Part shown: piece by piece, positions 36,896-45,368 of the stretch
Layout: every line of letters begins with the position of its first letter
Position numbering within the stretch: position 1 is the first letter of the stretch
The notes under the pieces: model-generated
Told to the model about the DNA's origin: nothing
Seen by the model: only the letters and a program-made list of their open reading frames with translations
Databases searched by the model: none
From: Agrobacterium tumefaciens
Lineage (GTDB): Bacteria; Pseudomonadota; Alphaproteobacteria; Rhizobiales; Rhizobiaceae
NCBI GenBank assembly: GCA_017744915.1
Contig: JAGIAH010000004.1
Coordinates: 512,093-576,092, forward strand
DNA: 64,000 nucleotides
Reading direction: 5' to 3'
Translations under genes and position numbers: made by a program

Positions 36896-37082
36896 AGGTG
36901 GGTGCGGTTTACCCCCCTCTGCCCTGCCGGGCATCTCCCCCTCAAGGGGGGAGATCGGCAGAAGGCTCTCTCGTCGCTTCGTCCTCAGACGTTGAGATAG
37001 GGGAAACCTCGCCGCAGATCGATCTCCCCCTTTGAGGGGGAGATGCCCGGCAGGGCAGAGGGGGGTGAAGCCACACGCACCT
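36896..37082. repeat. Long inverted repeat, about 61-bp arms, nested palindromes
   Basis: The left arm (36896-36956) and right arm (37021-37082) are inverted copies at about 90% identity around a 64 bp spacer. The inner core, ACCCCCCTCTGCCCTGCCGG with GCATCTCCCCCTCAA, is nearly perfect. Each arm holds its own small palindrome, CTCCCCCTCAAGGGGGGAG. It fills the gap between mfd (minus strand, stop at 37116) and the surface-protein gene. I recognise CTCCCCCT...GGGAGAT / CCGGCAGGGCAG as a repeat type common between Rhizobiales genes. Confidence 0.8.
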
Positions 37083-37115
37083 AGGCCTGCTGTGAATGCT
37101 CCCGAAAGCTCAAAT

Positions 37116-40100
37116 CTACGACCGCGCCAGTTCAGCAAGCTGCGTCATGATCATCGCCGCACCCGTCAGCCGCTTTTCCGGCGTCGGCAGATCGCGGTTA
37201 AGGAACAGGCTGTGATCAGGACGGATTTTCGCCATGGAGCCCTGCTTGCCGATGTAACCGACCAGCGCCGCCGGATTGGGGAATTCCTTGTTGCGGAACT
37301 GCACAACCACACCCTTCGGTCCGGCATCCAGCTTCTCGACATTGGCAATGCGGCAGAGCGACTTGATGTAGACGATCTTGAGGAGGTGCTGCACCTCTTT
37401 CGGCAAGGGGCCGAAACGGTCGATCATTTCAGCACCGAAACCGTCGATCTCGCTGATATCGGCAAGCTCGCCAAGACGGCGGTAAAGACCCATGCGCAGA
37501 TGCAGATCGGGAACGTAATCTTCCGGGATCATGACGGACGTGCCGACAGAGATTTGCGGCGACCAGCCGCTATCCTGCACCTGCTCGTCGCCCTTCACTT
37601 CGGCAACCGCCTCTTCCAGCATCTGCTGGTAAAGCTCGAAACCGACTTCCTTGATGTGGCCCGACTGTTCTTCACCGAGCAGATTGCCCGCGCCGCGAAT
37701 ATCGAGGTCGTGGCTCGCCAGCTGGAAGCCGGCACCGAGCGTGTCGAGCGATTGCAGCACCTTCAGCCGGCGCTCGGCAGTCGTTGTCAGCACCTTGTTG
37801 ACCGGCAGGGTGAAGAGCGCGAAGGCGCGCACCTTGGACCGGCCGACACGGCCGCGCAGCTGGTAAAGCTGGGCGAGACCGAACATATCGGCGCGATGCA
37901 CGATCAGCGTGTTGGCGGTCGGCACGTCGAGGCCGGATTCGACGATGGTGGTCGACAGCAGCACATCATATTTGCCATCGTAGAAGGCATTCATGATGTC
38001 TTCGAGTTCACCCGCCGGCATCTGGCCATGCGCCACCGCCACCTTCAGTTCCGGCACGTCCGATTGCAGGAAAGCGTGAATATCGGCGAGATCGGCAAGG
38101 CGGGGGCAGACATAAAAACTCTGGCCGCCGCGATAGTGCTCGCGCATCAGCGTCTCGCGGATAACGAGCGGGTCAAACGGCGAAATGAAGGTGCGCACCG
38201 CCATGCGGTCCACCGGCGGCGTGGTGATGAGCGAAAGCTCGCGCACGCCCGTCATCGCCAGCTGCAACGTACGCGGAATGGGCGTCGCAGACAGCGTCAG
38301 CACATGCACGTCGCTCTTCAGCTCCTTCAGCCGCTCCTTGTGCTTCACGCCAAAATGCTGCTCTTCGTCGATGATGAGCAGGCCGAGATTGGCGAAGTTG
38401 ATGCCCGCACCGAGCAGCGCATGGGTGCCGACAACGATATCGGTCTTGCCATCCGCCACTTCCTTTTTCGTCAGCGTCAGTTCCTTGGAGCCGACAAGGC
38501 GCGAAGCCTGCTGCACCCGGATCGGCAGGCCACGGAAACGTTCCGAGAAAGTGCGGAAATGCTGGCGGGAAAGCAACGTAGTCGGCACCACTACCGCCAC
38601 CTGCACGCCGTTCATAGCGGCAAGGAAAGCGGCGCGCAGCGCCACTTCGGTCTTGCCGAAACCGACATCGCCGCAGATAAGGCGATCCATCGGCCGGCCG
38701 GCACCGAGATCTTCGCGAATGGCCTCGATGGCGTTCAGCTGGTCTTCCGTCTCATCATAGGGGAAACGGGCAGCAAATTCGTCATAAAGTCCGTCGGGGG
38801 CCGCCAGCACCGGCGCATGGCGCACCAGACGCGCGGCCGCAATGCGGATAAGCTCATCGGCCATGTCGAGCAGGCGCTTCTTGAGCTTGGCCTTGCGCAT
38901 CTGCCATGCGCCGCCGCCAAGCTTGTCCAGCTGCGCTTCCGCCGCATCCGAGCCGTAACGGGAAAGAAGATCGATGTTTTCAACCGGCAGGAACAGCTTG
39001 GCATCGTCGGCGTAATGCAGTTCCAGACAGGCGCGCGGCGCGCCCGCCGCCTCAATGGTGCGCAGGCCGACGAAGCGACCGATACCATGTTCGGCATGAA
39101 CGACCAGCGAGCCCTCATCCAGCCCCGCCACTTCCGAGATGAAATCCGCCCCGCGCTTGCGGCGCTTGGAGCGCCGCACCATGCGGTCGCCGAGAATGTC
39201 CTGCTCGCCGATGACAGCGAGCGTCCCGGTTTCGAAACCCGCTTCGAGGCTGAGAACCGCCGAGGCCGCCTCGCCCTTGCCGAGCTTCTCCACCTCTTTG
39301 AGCGAAGTGACCGGCTTGATCTTCTCAAGCCCGTGTTCGTTGAGCACCTGCAGCAGCCGGTCGAGCGAACCTTCCGACCAGCCGGTGATCAGCACCTTCC
39401 AGCCCTTGGCGCGGCGCTCGGCAATATGCTTCACCGCGAGATCAAAAACATTGACCCGTTCTTCGCTCTCACCTTCGGTTGGCGGACGCGCCCAGCGCGG
39501 CCCGACATGGGCGTCCAGCGTGGCGACCGGGCGACCTTCGCTGTCTTGCTCGTTGAAGGGTGTCAGGCGTACGGCGTTGACGGCGGCAAGTGCCGCATCG
39601 AAGCTCTTGCCGTCGAGATAGAGCTGGCCGGGCGAAACCGGCTTATAGGGCGCACCCTGCGTCGACCCCTTGGTTTCACCGGAAGCACGGCGCGCATCGT
39701 AATAATCGAGCACCAGCTTGGAGCGCTCTTTTGCCGCCTCGCGCGCCGTGTGATCGGTGACGATGCGGAAGCCCTTCAGATAGTCAAAGGTGGTTTCCAG
39801 CTGTTCGTAAAACAGTGGCAGCCAGTGCTCCATGCCGGCATAACGGCGGCCCTCGGAGACGGCCTGATAAAGCGCATCGTCACGCGTCGCCGCGCCGAAC
39901 AGCGACAGATAATTCTTGCGGAAACGGCTGATCGTATCCGGCGTCAGCGTCACTTCGCTCATCGGATTCAGATCGAGCGAGCGCGCCTGGCCGATTGTGC
40001 GCTGGCTGGCGGGATCGAAGGTGCGGATGCTTTCCAGCGTATCGCCGAAGAAATCGAGCCGCACCGGCTCTTCCGTGCCCGGCACAAAGACATCGAGAAT

Positions 40101-40613
40101 GCCGCCGCGCACGGCGAATTCGCCCACTTCACGCACCGTCGCCACCCGGTCAAAACCGTTGCGCTCCAGCCGCGCGGCAATCTCTTCCATGCGGATCTGG
40201 TTGCCGGGCCTGGCCGAAAAGCCGAGGCTCTCGATGATTTCACGCGGCGCCATTTTCTGCAGCATGGCGTTGACGGTGACCAGCACGATGGCCGGATGCG
40301 GTTTCTTCGCATGGGCAATGAGACCGGAGAGCGCGGCGAGCCTGCGCGCCGAGGTGTCGGCGCTCGGTGACACACGGTCATAGGGAAGGCAATCCCACGC
40401 CGGCAGCGTCATGACCGGAATGTCAGGTGCGACGAAACCGAGTATCTGTTCGAGATCGGCGACCCGCTGGCCATCCGACATCACGTAAGCCACCGATGTC
40501 CCTGCCCGCGCCATGTCGGCCAACAGCAGGGCTTCCATGCCGGAAGGCACGTTTCCGATGGTCAGCGGCGTATCGGCCGACGACACCAGCTTTGCATCGA
40601 ATCCGGCTATCAT
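37116..40613 (-). CDS. mfd: Transcription-repair coupling factor Mfd
   Basis: It removes stalled RNA polymerase and recruits UvrA to DNA lesions. The 1165 residues show the family order: an N-terminal UvrB-like homology region, the RID (CarD-like) domain with GSLVVHAEHGIGRFVGL (about 500-515), then RecG-like helicase domains with Walker A GDVGFGKTEVALRAAF (around 645) and DEEQ box IDEEQHFGVKHKERL, helicase motif VI-like LRGRVGRSKVRAFA and a C-terminal TRCF domain. The length and motifs are normal. Next is sdhE, then recG diverging, a common alphaproteobacterial neighbourhood. Confidence 0.98.
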   Translation of the reverse strand: MIAGFDAKLVSSADTPLTIGNVPSGMEALLLADMARAGTSVAYVMSDGQRVADLEQILGFVAPDIPVMTLPAWDCLPYDRVSPSADTSARRLAALSGLIAHAKKPHPAIVLVTVNAMLQKMAPREIIESLGFSARPGNQIRMEEIAARLERNGFDRVATVREVGEFAVRGGILDVFVPGTEEPVRLDFFGDTLESIRTFDPASQRTIGQARSLDLNPMSEVTLTPDTISRFRKNYLSLFGAATRDDALYQAVSEGRRYAGMEHWLPLFYEQLETTFDYLKGFRIVTDHTAREAAKERSKLVLDYYDARRASGETKGSTQGAPYKPVSPGQLYLDGKSFDAALAAVNAVRLTPFNEQDSEGRPVATLDAHVGPRWARPPTEGESEERVNVFDLAVKHIAERRAKGWKVLITGWSEGSLDRLLQVLNEHGLEKIKPVTSLKEVEKLGKGEAASAVLSLEAGFETGTLAVIGEQDILGDRMVRRSKRRKRGADFISEVAGLDEGSLVVHAEHGIGRFVGLRTIEAAGAPRACLELHYADDAKLFLPVENIDLLSRYGSDAAEAQLDKLGGGAWQMRKAKLKKRLLDMADELIRIAAARLVRHAPVLAAPDGLYDEFAARFPYDETEDQLNAIEAIREDLGAGRPMDRLICGDVGFGKTEVALRAAFLAAMNGVQVAVVVPTTLLSRQHFRTFSERFRGLPIRVQQASRLVGSKELTLTKKEVADGKTDIVVGTHALLGAGINFANLGLLIIDEEQHFGVKHKERLKELKSDVHVLTLSATPIPRTLQLAMTGVRELSLITTPPVDRMAVRTFISPFDPLVIRETLMREHYRGGQSFYVCPRLADLADIHAFLQSDVPELKVAVAHGQMPAGELEDIMNAFYDGKYDVLLSTTIVESGLDVPTANTLIVHRADMFGLAQLYQLRGRVGRSKVRAFALFTLPVNKVLTTTAERRLKVLQSLDTLGAGFQLASHDLDIRGAGNLLGEEQSGHIKEVGFELYQQMLEEAVAEVKGDEQVQDSGWSPQISVGTSVMIPEDYVPDLHLRMGLYRRLGELADISEIDGFGAEMIDRFGPLPKEVQHLLKIVYIKSLCRIANVEKLDAGPKGVVVQFRNKEFPNPAALVGYIGKQGSMAKIRPDHSLFLNRDLPTPEKRLTGAAMIMTQLAELARS

Positions 40614-40616
40614 GTT

Positions 40617-40928
40617 TCAGGCTTTCAGGGTTTCGGCGGTGACGAGATCGAAATCGGGACGGTAAGAGGCGATCTTTTCAAACAGCGGCGTCTGGAATTT
40701 TTCCGGGATGGCAAGCGCGCCCGTCACCATCTTGACGAGGTCGTTATCCTCTTCTGCCATGATGACTTCCAGCTCATCCAGCTGCTCATCGGAAAGCCCG
40801 GAAATGTTGTCTTCCGCAAATTGCCCGAGCACCAGATCCATCTCGCGAATGCCCCGGTGCCAGCAGCGGTAAAGAATCCGCCGGCGTCTCGGATCAAGGT
40901 CGGCACTCGTGCGCACCAGTCCAGTCAT
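40617..40928 (-). CDS. sdhE: Succinate dehydrogenase assembly factor 2 (SdhE)
   Basis: A 103-residue helical protein with the SdhE signature: DPRRRRILYRCWHRGIREMDLVLGQFAEDNISGLSDEQLDELEVIMAEEDNDL (RGIREMD motif). It promotes covalent FAD attachment to succinate dehydrogenase flavoprotein. I chose the ATG at 40928 because AAGGTG sits seven bases before it on the minus strand; another ATG at 40937 is in frame but too close to that ribosome-binding site. It lies three bases upstream of mfd and divergent from recG. Confidence 0.92.
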   Translation of the reverse strand: MTGLVRTSADLDPRRRRILYRCWHRGIREMDLVLGQFAEDNISGLSDEQLDELEVIMAEEDNDLVKMVTGALAIPEKFQTPLFEKIASYRPDFDLVTAETLKA

Positions 40929-41117
40929 CGCATTCACCTTTCGGTTGACTAATCAACAACGTGTTGACTGCGACCTCCTATAGAACAAGAAGCGAACGCT
41001 TGGGAACCGGTTTTTATCGAAATAATGCCGCAGCAGTGAAAATCTGCCGGTGATAAACCCTGTTTGTCGGGCGCCAAGTCTTGCATAACGCGTCCCCTTC
41101 CCTGATTTTGCTGACCC

Positions 41118-43223
41118 ATGCGCCCGGCCATTCTCGATCCGCTGTTTGCCTCCGTTTCCACCCTTGCCGGTGTGGGGCCGAAGCTTGCCGATCTTCTGGC
41201 GAAGCTCTTGAGCCGGGAAAGCGCTGACGACACCCGCGTCATCGATCTTCTCTTCCACGCGCCGTCGAACGTCATCGACCGCCGCAACCGCCCCGGCATC
41301 GCGCTTGCCGCACCCAGCGCCATTGTCACCATCCAGGGACGAGTCGCCAGGCACCAGCCGCCGCCACCCGGAAACCGCTCCGCACCCTATCGTGTTTTCC
41401 TGCATGACGAGACGGGTGAACTGGCGCTGACCTTCTTCCGCGCCAAGGGCGACTGGCTGTCCAAGGCCCTGCCTGTCGATGAAGAGGTTCTCGTCAGCGG
41501 CAAGGTGGACTGGTTCAATGGTCGCGCCTCCATGGTGCATCCGGATTTCATGGTGAAGCTTTCCGAGGCGGAAAACCTGCCTCTGGTCGAAGCCGTCTAT
41601 CCCATGACCGCCGGTCTCTCTCCCAAGGTGCTGCGGCGGGCGATCGAAGGTGGGCTGTCGAAGCTGCCGGCCTTTCCGGAATGGATCGACGAGACGCTCA
41701 AGACCCGCCAGGGTTTCGGCGATGTCGCTTCGAGCTTCCGCGAATTGCACGATCCGCGCGACAGTGCCGATATCGAGCCGCAAGCCCCGGCGCGCAGGCG
41801 GCTTGCCTATGACGAATTCCTTGCCGGGCAATTGTCCTTGGCGCTGGTACGTCAGCGGCTGCGCAAGGTGGCGGGCCAACCAATCCGCGCCAAGGGCGAT
41901 ATCGCCGCAAAAATCCTGTCACAGCTGCCCTTCTCGCTGACGGCAAGCCAAAGTGCAGCGGTGAAGGATATCCTCACCGATATGGCCGGCGAAGACCGCA
42001 TGTTACGGCTGTTGCAGGGCGATGTCGGTGCCGGCAAGACGCTAGTGGCGCTGATGGCCATGGCAACGGCGGTGGAGGCCGGCGGACAGGCGGTGCTGAT
42101 GGCGCCGACCGAAATCCTCGCCCGCCAGCATTATGCCACCATCTCCAAACTCGCTCAGGCGGCGGGCATCACCGTCGAAGTGCTGACCGGCCGTACCAAG
42201 GGCAAGGAGCGCCGCGAGATCGAGGAACGGGTCGCTTCCGGCGAAGCGCAGATCGTTATCGGCACCCATGCGCTGTTTCAGGACAGCGTGAGTTACAAAA
42301 ACCTCGTGCTGGCCGTGGTGGACGAGCAGCACCGTTTCGGCGTGCATCAGCGCCTGCGCCTCACCGCCAAGGGCATCACGCCGCATATGCTGGTCATGAC
42401 CGCCACGCCCATTCCACGCACGCTGGTTCTGGCCGCCTTCGGCGATATGGATGTCTCCAAGCTCACCGAAAAGCCGGCCGGTCGCAAACCCATCCAGACG
42501 GTGACGATCCCCACCGAGCGCATCGGCGACATTGTCGAGCGGCTGCGCGCGGCGCTGAAAGATGGCAAGAAGGCCTACTGGATCTGCCCGCTGGTGGAGG
42601 AAACGGAAGAGTCCGACCTGATGTCGGCGGAAGAGCGGCACGCGGTTCTCTCGCAGATGCTCGGCGCCAATATTGGCCTCATCCACGGCCGCATGAGCGG
42701 CCCGGAAAAAGACGCCGCCATGCTGGCCTTCAAGAACGGCGAAACCCGGCTGCTGGTGGCAACGACGGTGGTGGAAGTCGGCGTCGATGTGCCTGACGCG
42801 ACAATCATGGTCATCGAACATGCCGAACGTTTCGGCCTTGCCCAGCTGCACCAGCTGCGCGGCCGTGTAGGACGCGGCGATGAGGCCTCCACCTGCATCC
42901 TGCTCTACAAAGGCCCGCTCAGCGACAACGGTCGCGCCCGGCTCTCCATCCTGCGTGACAGCGAGGACGGCTTCCTGATCGCGGAAGAGGATTTGAAGCT
43001 GCGCGGTGAAGGTGAGCTGCTCGGCACCCGCCAGTCCGGCACGCCGGGCTTCCGCATAGCCAGCCTTGAAGCCCATGCCGACCTTCTGGAAATCGCCCGC
43101 AAGGACGCGGCCTATGTCATAGAGCGCGATCCCGAACTCACGGGCCCGCGCGGCAGTGCGCTGCGCACCCTGCTCTACCTGCACCGCCGCGACGAAGCGA
43201 TCCGCTTCCTGCATGCCGGCTGA
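41118..43223 (+). CDS. recG: ATP-dependent DNA helicase RecG
   Basis: It reverses stalled forks and branch-migrates Holliday junctions. The 701 residues contain the N-terminal wedge domain (FLHDETGELALTFFRAKGDWL, OB-fold), Walker A GDVGAGKTLVAL (about 301), DEQH box VDEQHRFGVHQRLRL, TATPIPRTLVLA and motif VI QLHQLRGRVGRG. Length and motif order are complete. It is divergent from sdhE/mfd across 189 bp and followed by a 13-base gap and a small hypothetical gene. Confidence 0.98.
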   Translation: MRPAILDPLFASVSTLAGVGPKLADLLAKLLSRESADDTRVIDLLFHAPSNVIDRRNRPGIALAAPSAIVTIQGRVARHQPPPPGNRSAPYRVFLHDETGELALTFFRAKGDWLSKALPVDEEVLVSGKVDWFNGRASMVHPDFMVKLSEAENLPLVEAVYPMTAGLSPKVLRRAIEGGLSKLPAFPEWIDETLKTRQGFGDVASSFRELHDPRDSADIEPQAPARRRLAYDEFLAGQLSLALVRQRLRKVAGQPIRAKGDIAAKILSQLPFSLTASQSAAVKDILTDMAGEDRMLRLLQGDVGAGKTLVALMAMATAVEAGGQAVLMAPTEILARQHYATISKLAQAAGITVEVLTGRTKGKERREIEERVASGEAQIVIGTHALFQDSVSYKNLVLAVVDEQHRFGVHQRLRLTAKGITPHMLVMTATPIPRTLVLAAFGDMDVSKLTEKPAGRKPIQTVTIPTERIGDIVERLRAALKDGKKAYWICPLVEETEESDLMSAEERHAVLSQMLGANIGLIHGRMSGPEKDAAMLAFKNGETRLLVATTVVEVGVDVPDATIMVIEHAERFGLAQLHQLRGRVGRGDEASTCILLYKGPLSDNGRARLSILRDSEDGFLIAEEDLKLRGEGELLGTRQSGTPGFRIASLEAHADLLEIARKDAAYVIERDPELTGPRGSALRTLLYLHRRDEAIRFLHAG

Positions 43224-43235
43224 AAGTGAACGCCC

Positions 43236-43508
43236 ATGAACATGATCGACCCCCGCCGCCCGCCACCCGCCTTCCGCAAGGGTTATGCGCTCTGCTCGCC
43301 GCAGAATATCCTGCAGCCCGACACATTTGCGAAAAGCGAGAAAAAGGCGATCGGCAAGGCGTTCAAGAAGCCCGGCCGCAAAAAGGCATGGGCAGAGGCG
43401 CTGGAACAGGGCTGGAGCGTGCGGCTGGTCTATATGCGGCTTTTCGTCCCCGTATTCCACGCGACCAATACCGGGTCGGAAGTGGATGATATGGATGACG
43501 AGGATTGA
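43236..43508 (+). CDS. Hypothetical protein, 90 aa, downstream of recG
   Basis: A small basic protein of unknown function. It has Pro-rich PRRPPPAFRKGYALCSPQN at the start, a charged middle (SEKKAIGKAFKKPGRKKAWAEALEQG) and an acidic end (EVDDMDDED). Three frames are open in this stretch; I chose this one because its codons show the strongest third-position G/C bias and its start follows the recG stop by 13 bases. Basic plus acidic terminal segments suggest a nucleic-acid or protein binding role, but no domain is recognised. Confidence 0.5.
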   Translation: MNMIDPRRPPPAFRKGYALCSPQNILQPDTFAKSEKKAIGKAFKKPGRKKAWAEALEQGWSVRLVYMRLFVPVFHATNTGSEVDDMDDED

Positions 43509-43532
43509 CCATGAAATCTGGAGACTGTTTGG

Positions 43533-43823
43533 CTAAAGCGCCGAAGGCCACCGCTGCGATGTGTGGATGATCGTCAAAATTTCGATATCCTCGCCCACGC
43601 GATAGGCAATGATGTAGGAAATGTCGGAAAGCACGGCTTCCCGTGTTCCTCTGATTCGTTCGACCCGCCCCATTGCTGGCTGCTCCGCCAATATATCAAC
43701 CGCTGAAACAATGCGGGAAATCACCCGGGCTGCAGCCGCTGGATTATCCTTTTCGATATGCGCACCAATTTCATCGAGCCGTCGCAGCGCCCGTAAGGTC
43801 CAACGAATTCGCCGGTCACTCAT
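43533..43823 (-). CDS. parE: Type II toxin-antitoxin toxin, RelE/ParE superfamily
   Basis: A 96-residue toxin with ParE fold pattern: MSDRRIRWTLRALRRLDEIGAHIEKDNPAAAARVISRIVSAVDILAEQPAMGR, then a C-terminal strand block ISYIIAYRVGEDIEILTIIHTSQRWPSAL. ParE-type toxins poison DNA gyrase; relatives cleave mRNA, so the target is family-level only. It overlaps the antitoxin gene by four bases (ATGA), as in a coupled operon. The toxin appears complete. Confidence 0.9.
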   Translation of the reverse strand: MSDRRIRWTLRALRRLDEIGAHIEKDNPAAAARVISRIVSAVDILAEQPAMGRVERIRGTREAVLSDISYIIAYRVGEDIEILTIIHTSQRWPSAL

Positions 43824-44065
43824 GACGGCCGAGTAGATCTTACATATTTTCTAACAATGTTTGCGAGATCCTCAGGCGTCCCGAACTCGCCGCGATCGGC
43901 TTCCGCCACACCGGCCTCGATCTCTGCAAGCTGCCACTCCTCACGGGCAACAAAGTCCTCAATCGCCCGCGCCGCCATGTAGGATCGCGACCGATCAAGT
44001 TTTTCCGCCAACTGGTCAAGTTTGTCGGCAACCTCATCAGGCAGACGCACAGTGAATGCAGTCAT
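43820..44065 (-). CDS. parD: Type II antitoxin, ribbon-helix-helix (ParD/CopG-like)
   Basis: An 81-residue antitoxin. The N-terminal ribbon-helix-helix MTAFTVRLPDEVADKLDQLAEKLDRSRSYMAARAIEDFVAREE binds DNA as a dimer; the C-terminal half (EIEAGVAEADRGEFGTPEDLANIVRKYV) should wrap the toxin. I took the ATG at 44065, which follows an AGAGG ribosome-binding site. It is the first gene of the pair and probably represses its own promoter through the dyad at 44082-44106. Confidence 0.92.
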   Translation of the reverse strand: MTAFTVRLPDEVADKLDQLAEKLDRSRSYMAARAIEDFVAREEWQLAEIEAGVAEADRGEFGTPEDLANIVRKYVRSTRPS

Positions 44066-44081
44066 GATCGCAACCTCTTTC

Positions 44082-44106
44082 GGTTCACCACGATTATTAG
44101 TGAACC
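44082..44106. promoter_or_regulatory. Operator-like inverted repeat upstream of parDE
   Basis: GGTTCAC (44082-44088) and GTGAACC (44100-44106) are perfect inverted copies around an 11-base spacer, 17 bases before the parD start on its own strand. A third half-site, GGTTCGTC, follows at 44113. The geometry suits autorepression by the ParD ribbon-helix-helix protein. Confidence 0.7.
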
Positions 44107-44182
44107 ACATTGGTTCGTCAACCGTATGGCCTTTCATTCTGCCGTGAGAATGGAGGAACGAGCCTGGCGCCTCGCAACGCCT

Positions 44183-44851
44183 TCAAACCGGCGCGATCAT
44201 CTTCGGCGGCGTGAAATCAGGCGCCACGATACCGCCGGAAATCAGCAGTTTCGCCGCATCTTCCGGCGTCATGTCCAGCATCACGATCTTGTTTTTTGGC
44301 ACGAACAGCAGGAAACCCGCCGTCGGCACCGGTGTCGGCGGCAGGAAGACGGCGACCATCTGCTGGCCCATCTCGTTGAAACGATAGGCCAGTTCGCCCT
44401 TGGCATCGGAGGCGACGAAGACCATGGCCCAGGTGCCGGAGGACGGAAACTCGATCAGGCCGACCTTCTTGAAGGAGTTCGAATGCTCCTTCAGAACCGA
44501 TTCAAACAGCTGCTTGATGCTCTTGTAGATCGGCCGCACCAGCGGCATGCGGTTGAGGATGGACTCGCCGAAACCGACGATCCATTTGCCGATGAGGTTG
44601 TTGCCGAGAAAGCCGATCAAGGTGATGCCGATGACGGCGATCAGCAGGCCGAAACCGGGGATTGCCACATCGAAATATTGCTCGGGGTCGTAACGGGCGG
44701 GAATATAGGGTTTCACCCAGCTATCCGCCCATTGCAGGAAACTCCACACCAGCCACATGGTGATGGTGACGGGCGCAAGGATCAGGACACCCGTGAGGAA
44801 GCTGTTGCGCAGACGGGCTGCGAAGGAGATTTTGACTGGAATATCGGTCAT
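44183..44851 (-). CDS. DUF502 domain-containing membrane protein
   Basis: A 222-residue protein with two strongly hydrophobic segments (FLTGVLILAPVTITMWLVWSFLQW and GFGLLIAVIGITLIGFLGN) and a soluble, beta-rich C-terminal domain. Conserved DUF502 pattern: ILNRMPLVRPIYKSIKQLFESV, KVGLIEFPSSGTWAMVFV and VFLPPTPVPTAGFLLFVPKNKIVMLDMTPEDAAKLLISGG. Family members are widespread inner-membrane proteins with no established function. It is downstream of the acetyltransferase gene with a 13 bp gap. Confidence 0.9.
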   Translation of the reverse strand: MTDIPVKISFAARLRNSFLTGVLILAPVTITMWLVWSFLQWADSWVKPYIPARYDPEQYFDVAIPGFGLLIAVIGITLIGFLGNNLIGKWIVGFGESILNRMPLVRPIYKSIKQLFESVLKEHSNSFKKVGLIEFPSSGTWAMVFVASDAKGELAYRFNEMGQQMVAVFLPPTPVPTAGFLLFVPKNKIVMLDMTPEDAAKLLISGGIVAPDFTPPKMIAPV

Positions 44852-44864
44852 TTACCGTTCGGAA

Positions 44865-45368
44865 TTAAGCGTTGTCGCTATCGAAACCCGGATGAAAACC
44901 GACAATGCCGGATGGAGTTCCGCCATGCAAGCGTAAGGCCAACAAATATTTGTCAGGAATGCCCCTGCTGTGCAGACCCTCGAAATGCCGGAAACCGAAG
45001 CGGCCGTAATAGTCGGGATCGCCGGCCAGAACGCAGCCGGCGGCCTCAAGCCGATCCAGCGTGGAAAGTCCCTCCCGCACGAGGCGCGAGCCTATTCCCT
45101 CACCCTGCCTGTCCGGAGCGACCGAGATCGGCCCGAGCGCAAACCAGCGGCCTTCCACACCGGGCAGGGAGACGGGCGAAAAAGCGACGTGACCGACGAT
45201 TTCCCCGCCATCTTCCGCCACCAAGGAAACGGTCAGCGCCCCCGCCTTGCGCAGCCGGTCAACGATCAGATGTTCCGTCTGGTCGCTGAATGGCATATTC
45301 CGGAACGCGGCTTCGGTTAGCGTTCCGATCGCCTCTTCGTCGCCCTGCCGCTCCGGCCGGACGATCAT
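44865..45368 (-). CDS. GNAT family N-acetyltransferase (YhbS-like)
   Basis: A 167-residue protein, MIVRPERQGDEEAIGTLTEAAFRNMPFSDQTEHLIVDRLRK. It has the acetyl-CoA loop RQGEGIGSRLVREGL (about 92-106) and YYGRFGFRHF, the usual YhbS/N-acetyltransferase ending. The ATG overlaps the glmS stop codon by four bases (ATGA), so it is probably translated from the glmS message. A link to amino-sugar metabolism, such as N-acetylation, would be consistent with that coupling but is not shown. Confidence 0.85.
   Translation of the reverse strand: MIVRPERQGDEEAIGTLTEAAFRNMPFSDQTEHLIVDRLRKAGALTVSLVAEDGGEIVGHVAFSPVSLPGVEGRWFALGPISVAPDRQGEGIGSRLVREGLSTLDRLEAAGCVLAGDPDYYGRFGFRHFEGLHSRGIPDKYLLALRLHGGTPSGIVGFHPGFDSDNA

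Noticed and set aside
37032..40370. Long open frame (1112 codons) on the plus strand opposite mfd
   Set aside because: It is a shadow of the high third-position GC of mfd; its translation has no domains, and its composition (Arg/His/Gln-rich) is typical for a reverse-strand frame.
42042..43460. 472-codon minus-strand frame opposite recG
   Set aside because: Shadow of recG and incompatible with the conserved recG helicase motifs on the other strand.
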